A stretch of DNA of 64,000 nucleotides from Pseudomonadota bacterium (GTDB lineage Bacteria > Pseudomonadota > Alphaproteobacteria > Micavibrionales > UBA1664), in NCBI GenBank assembly GCA_009926935.1, contig RFNZ01000004.1, positions 85,104-149,103 on the forward strand, given 5' to 3'. How positions within the stretch are numbered: the stretch's first letter is position 1; every line of letters begins with the position of its first letter. The translations under genes were made by a program, and so were the position numbers. This document shows positions 63,764 through 64,000 of the stretch, one piece after another. A model generated the notes under the pieces. That model did not search any database. It saw nothing but the letters and a program-made list of their open reading frames with translations, and was not told where the DNA came from.

Positions 63764-64000
63764 ATGGACTTCGATAGAATGACTGAAAAAGTGCGTGGTT
63801 TTTTCCAGGCCGCGCAAACACTCGCAATCCGCAAAAGCAACCAGAGCCTTGAGCCTGACCACCTGCTGCGCGTGATGCTGGATGATGATCAAAACATCAC
63901 CGAAACACTGGTAAGAGCCGCAGGCGGCGACCCCATAAAATTAAAAGCAACGCTTGATAAACAACTCGCGAAGTTTCCGTCCGTCACGGGCGCGGGGGCA
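63764..64000 (+). CDS. clpB: ATP-dependent chaperone ClpB (N-terminal part)
   Basis: Disaggregase acting with DnaK. Only the first 79 codons are in the window. Seen: MDFDRMTEKVRGFFQAAQTLA and HLLRVMLDD of the Clp N domain, typical of alphaproteobacterial ClpB. AAGGGG eight bases before the ATG supports the start. The gene continues past 64000; prfA-prmC-DUF4167-clpB is a usual order. Confidence 0.92.
   Translation, partial: MDFDRMTEKVRGFFQAAQTLAIRKSNQSLEPDHLLRVMLDDDQNITETLVRAAGGDPIKLKATLDKQLAKFPSVTGAGA

Overview
The window reads as chromosomal DNA from a free-living alphaproteobacterium of medium GC. Support comes from lineage-typical families (MucR/Ros regulator, DUF2336, DUF4167, UbiK, TIGR02186 next to TauE, MJ0042 zinc ribbon near ftsE, CarD) and from gene orders usual in the class: ffh-rpsP-rimM-trmD-rplS-leuCDB, dapF-mtaB-ftsY, ubiG|lysC divergent, ispG-prfA-prmC-DUF4167-clpB. 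The order or genus cannot be fixed from sequence alone; a Rhodospirillales- or Micavibrio-like lineage is a guess. I see no rRNA, tRNA, CRISPR array, transposase or prophage.

Layout. 0-12 kb (mostly minus): leucine genes leuC, leuD, leuB and the translation/secretion genes rplS, trmD, rimM, rpsP, ffh. Accessory genes break this conserved block in several places: an orphan 410-residue protein plus an HD-GYP protein and a 242-residue orphan between leuC and leuD, small genes and a lipoprotein between rplS and leuC, and a divergent adenosine deaminase between trmD and rplS. 12-17 kb: dapF, mtaB, ftsY, another orphan, and a dense set of palindromic repeats. 17-24 kb: amn, cimA with an isoleucine-codon leader, a YbjN-like gene, ubiK, DUF2336 and an M48 protease. 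24-31 kb: pip, pgk, nfuA, a nitroreductase, tsaB, mucR and a putative metallopeptidase. 31-43 kb: rpoH, a degenerate phosphatase-like protein, CarD, proC, EamA transporters, ferredoxin, TauE/TIGR02186/Usp, ldcA, photolyase, and a Phd/PIN toxin-antitoxin pair. 43-56 kb: psuG, clpX, sufE, an acyltransferase fusion, ydcF, ftsEX, an lptM-like lipoprotein, tlpA, a YjjX-type NTPase and etfAB. 56-64 kb: ubiG, lysC, a RodZ-like gene, ispG, prfA, prmC, DUF4167, an EamA transporter and the start of clpB.

How genes fit together. CimA with LeuC, LeuD and LeuB can supply 2-oxobutyrate for isoleucine by the citramalate route. A 17-codon ORF upstream of cimA carries six Ile codons in seven positions behind a sigma70-like promoter, a strong sign of isoleucine-sensing attenuation. 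A second notable item is a palindromic repeat of about 90 bp inserted in frame within prmC, with the same architecture as an intergenic copy near 16.1 kb, reminiscent of Rickettsia palindromic elements. Other points are a 128-bp convergent coding overlap between sufE and an acyltransferase fusion, a phosphatase fold lacking its metal ligands, and a CarD protein with a long histone-H1-like tail.
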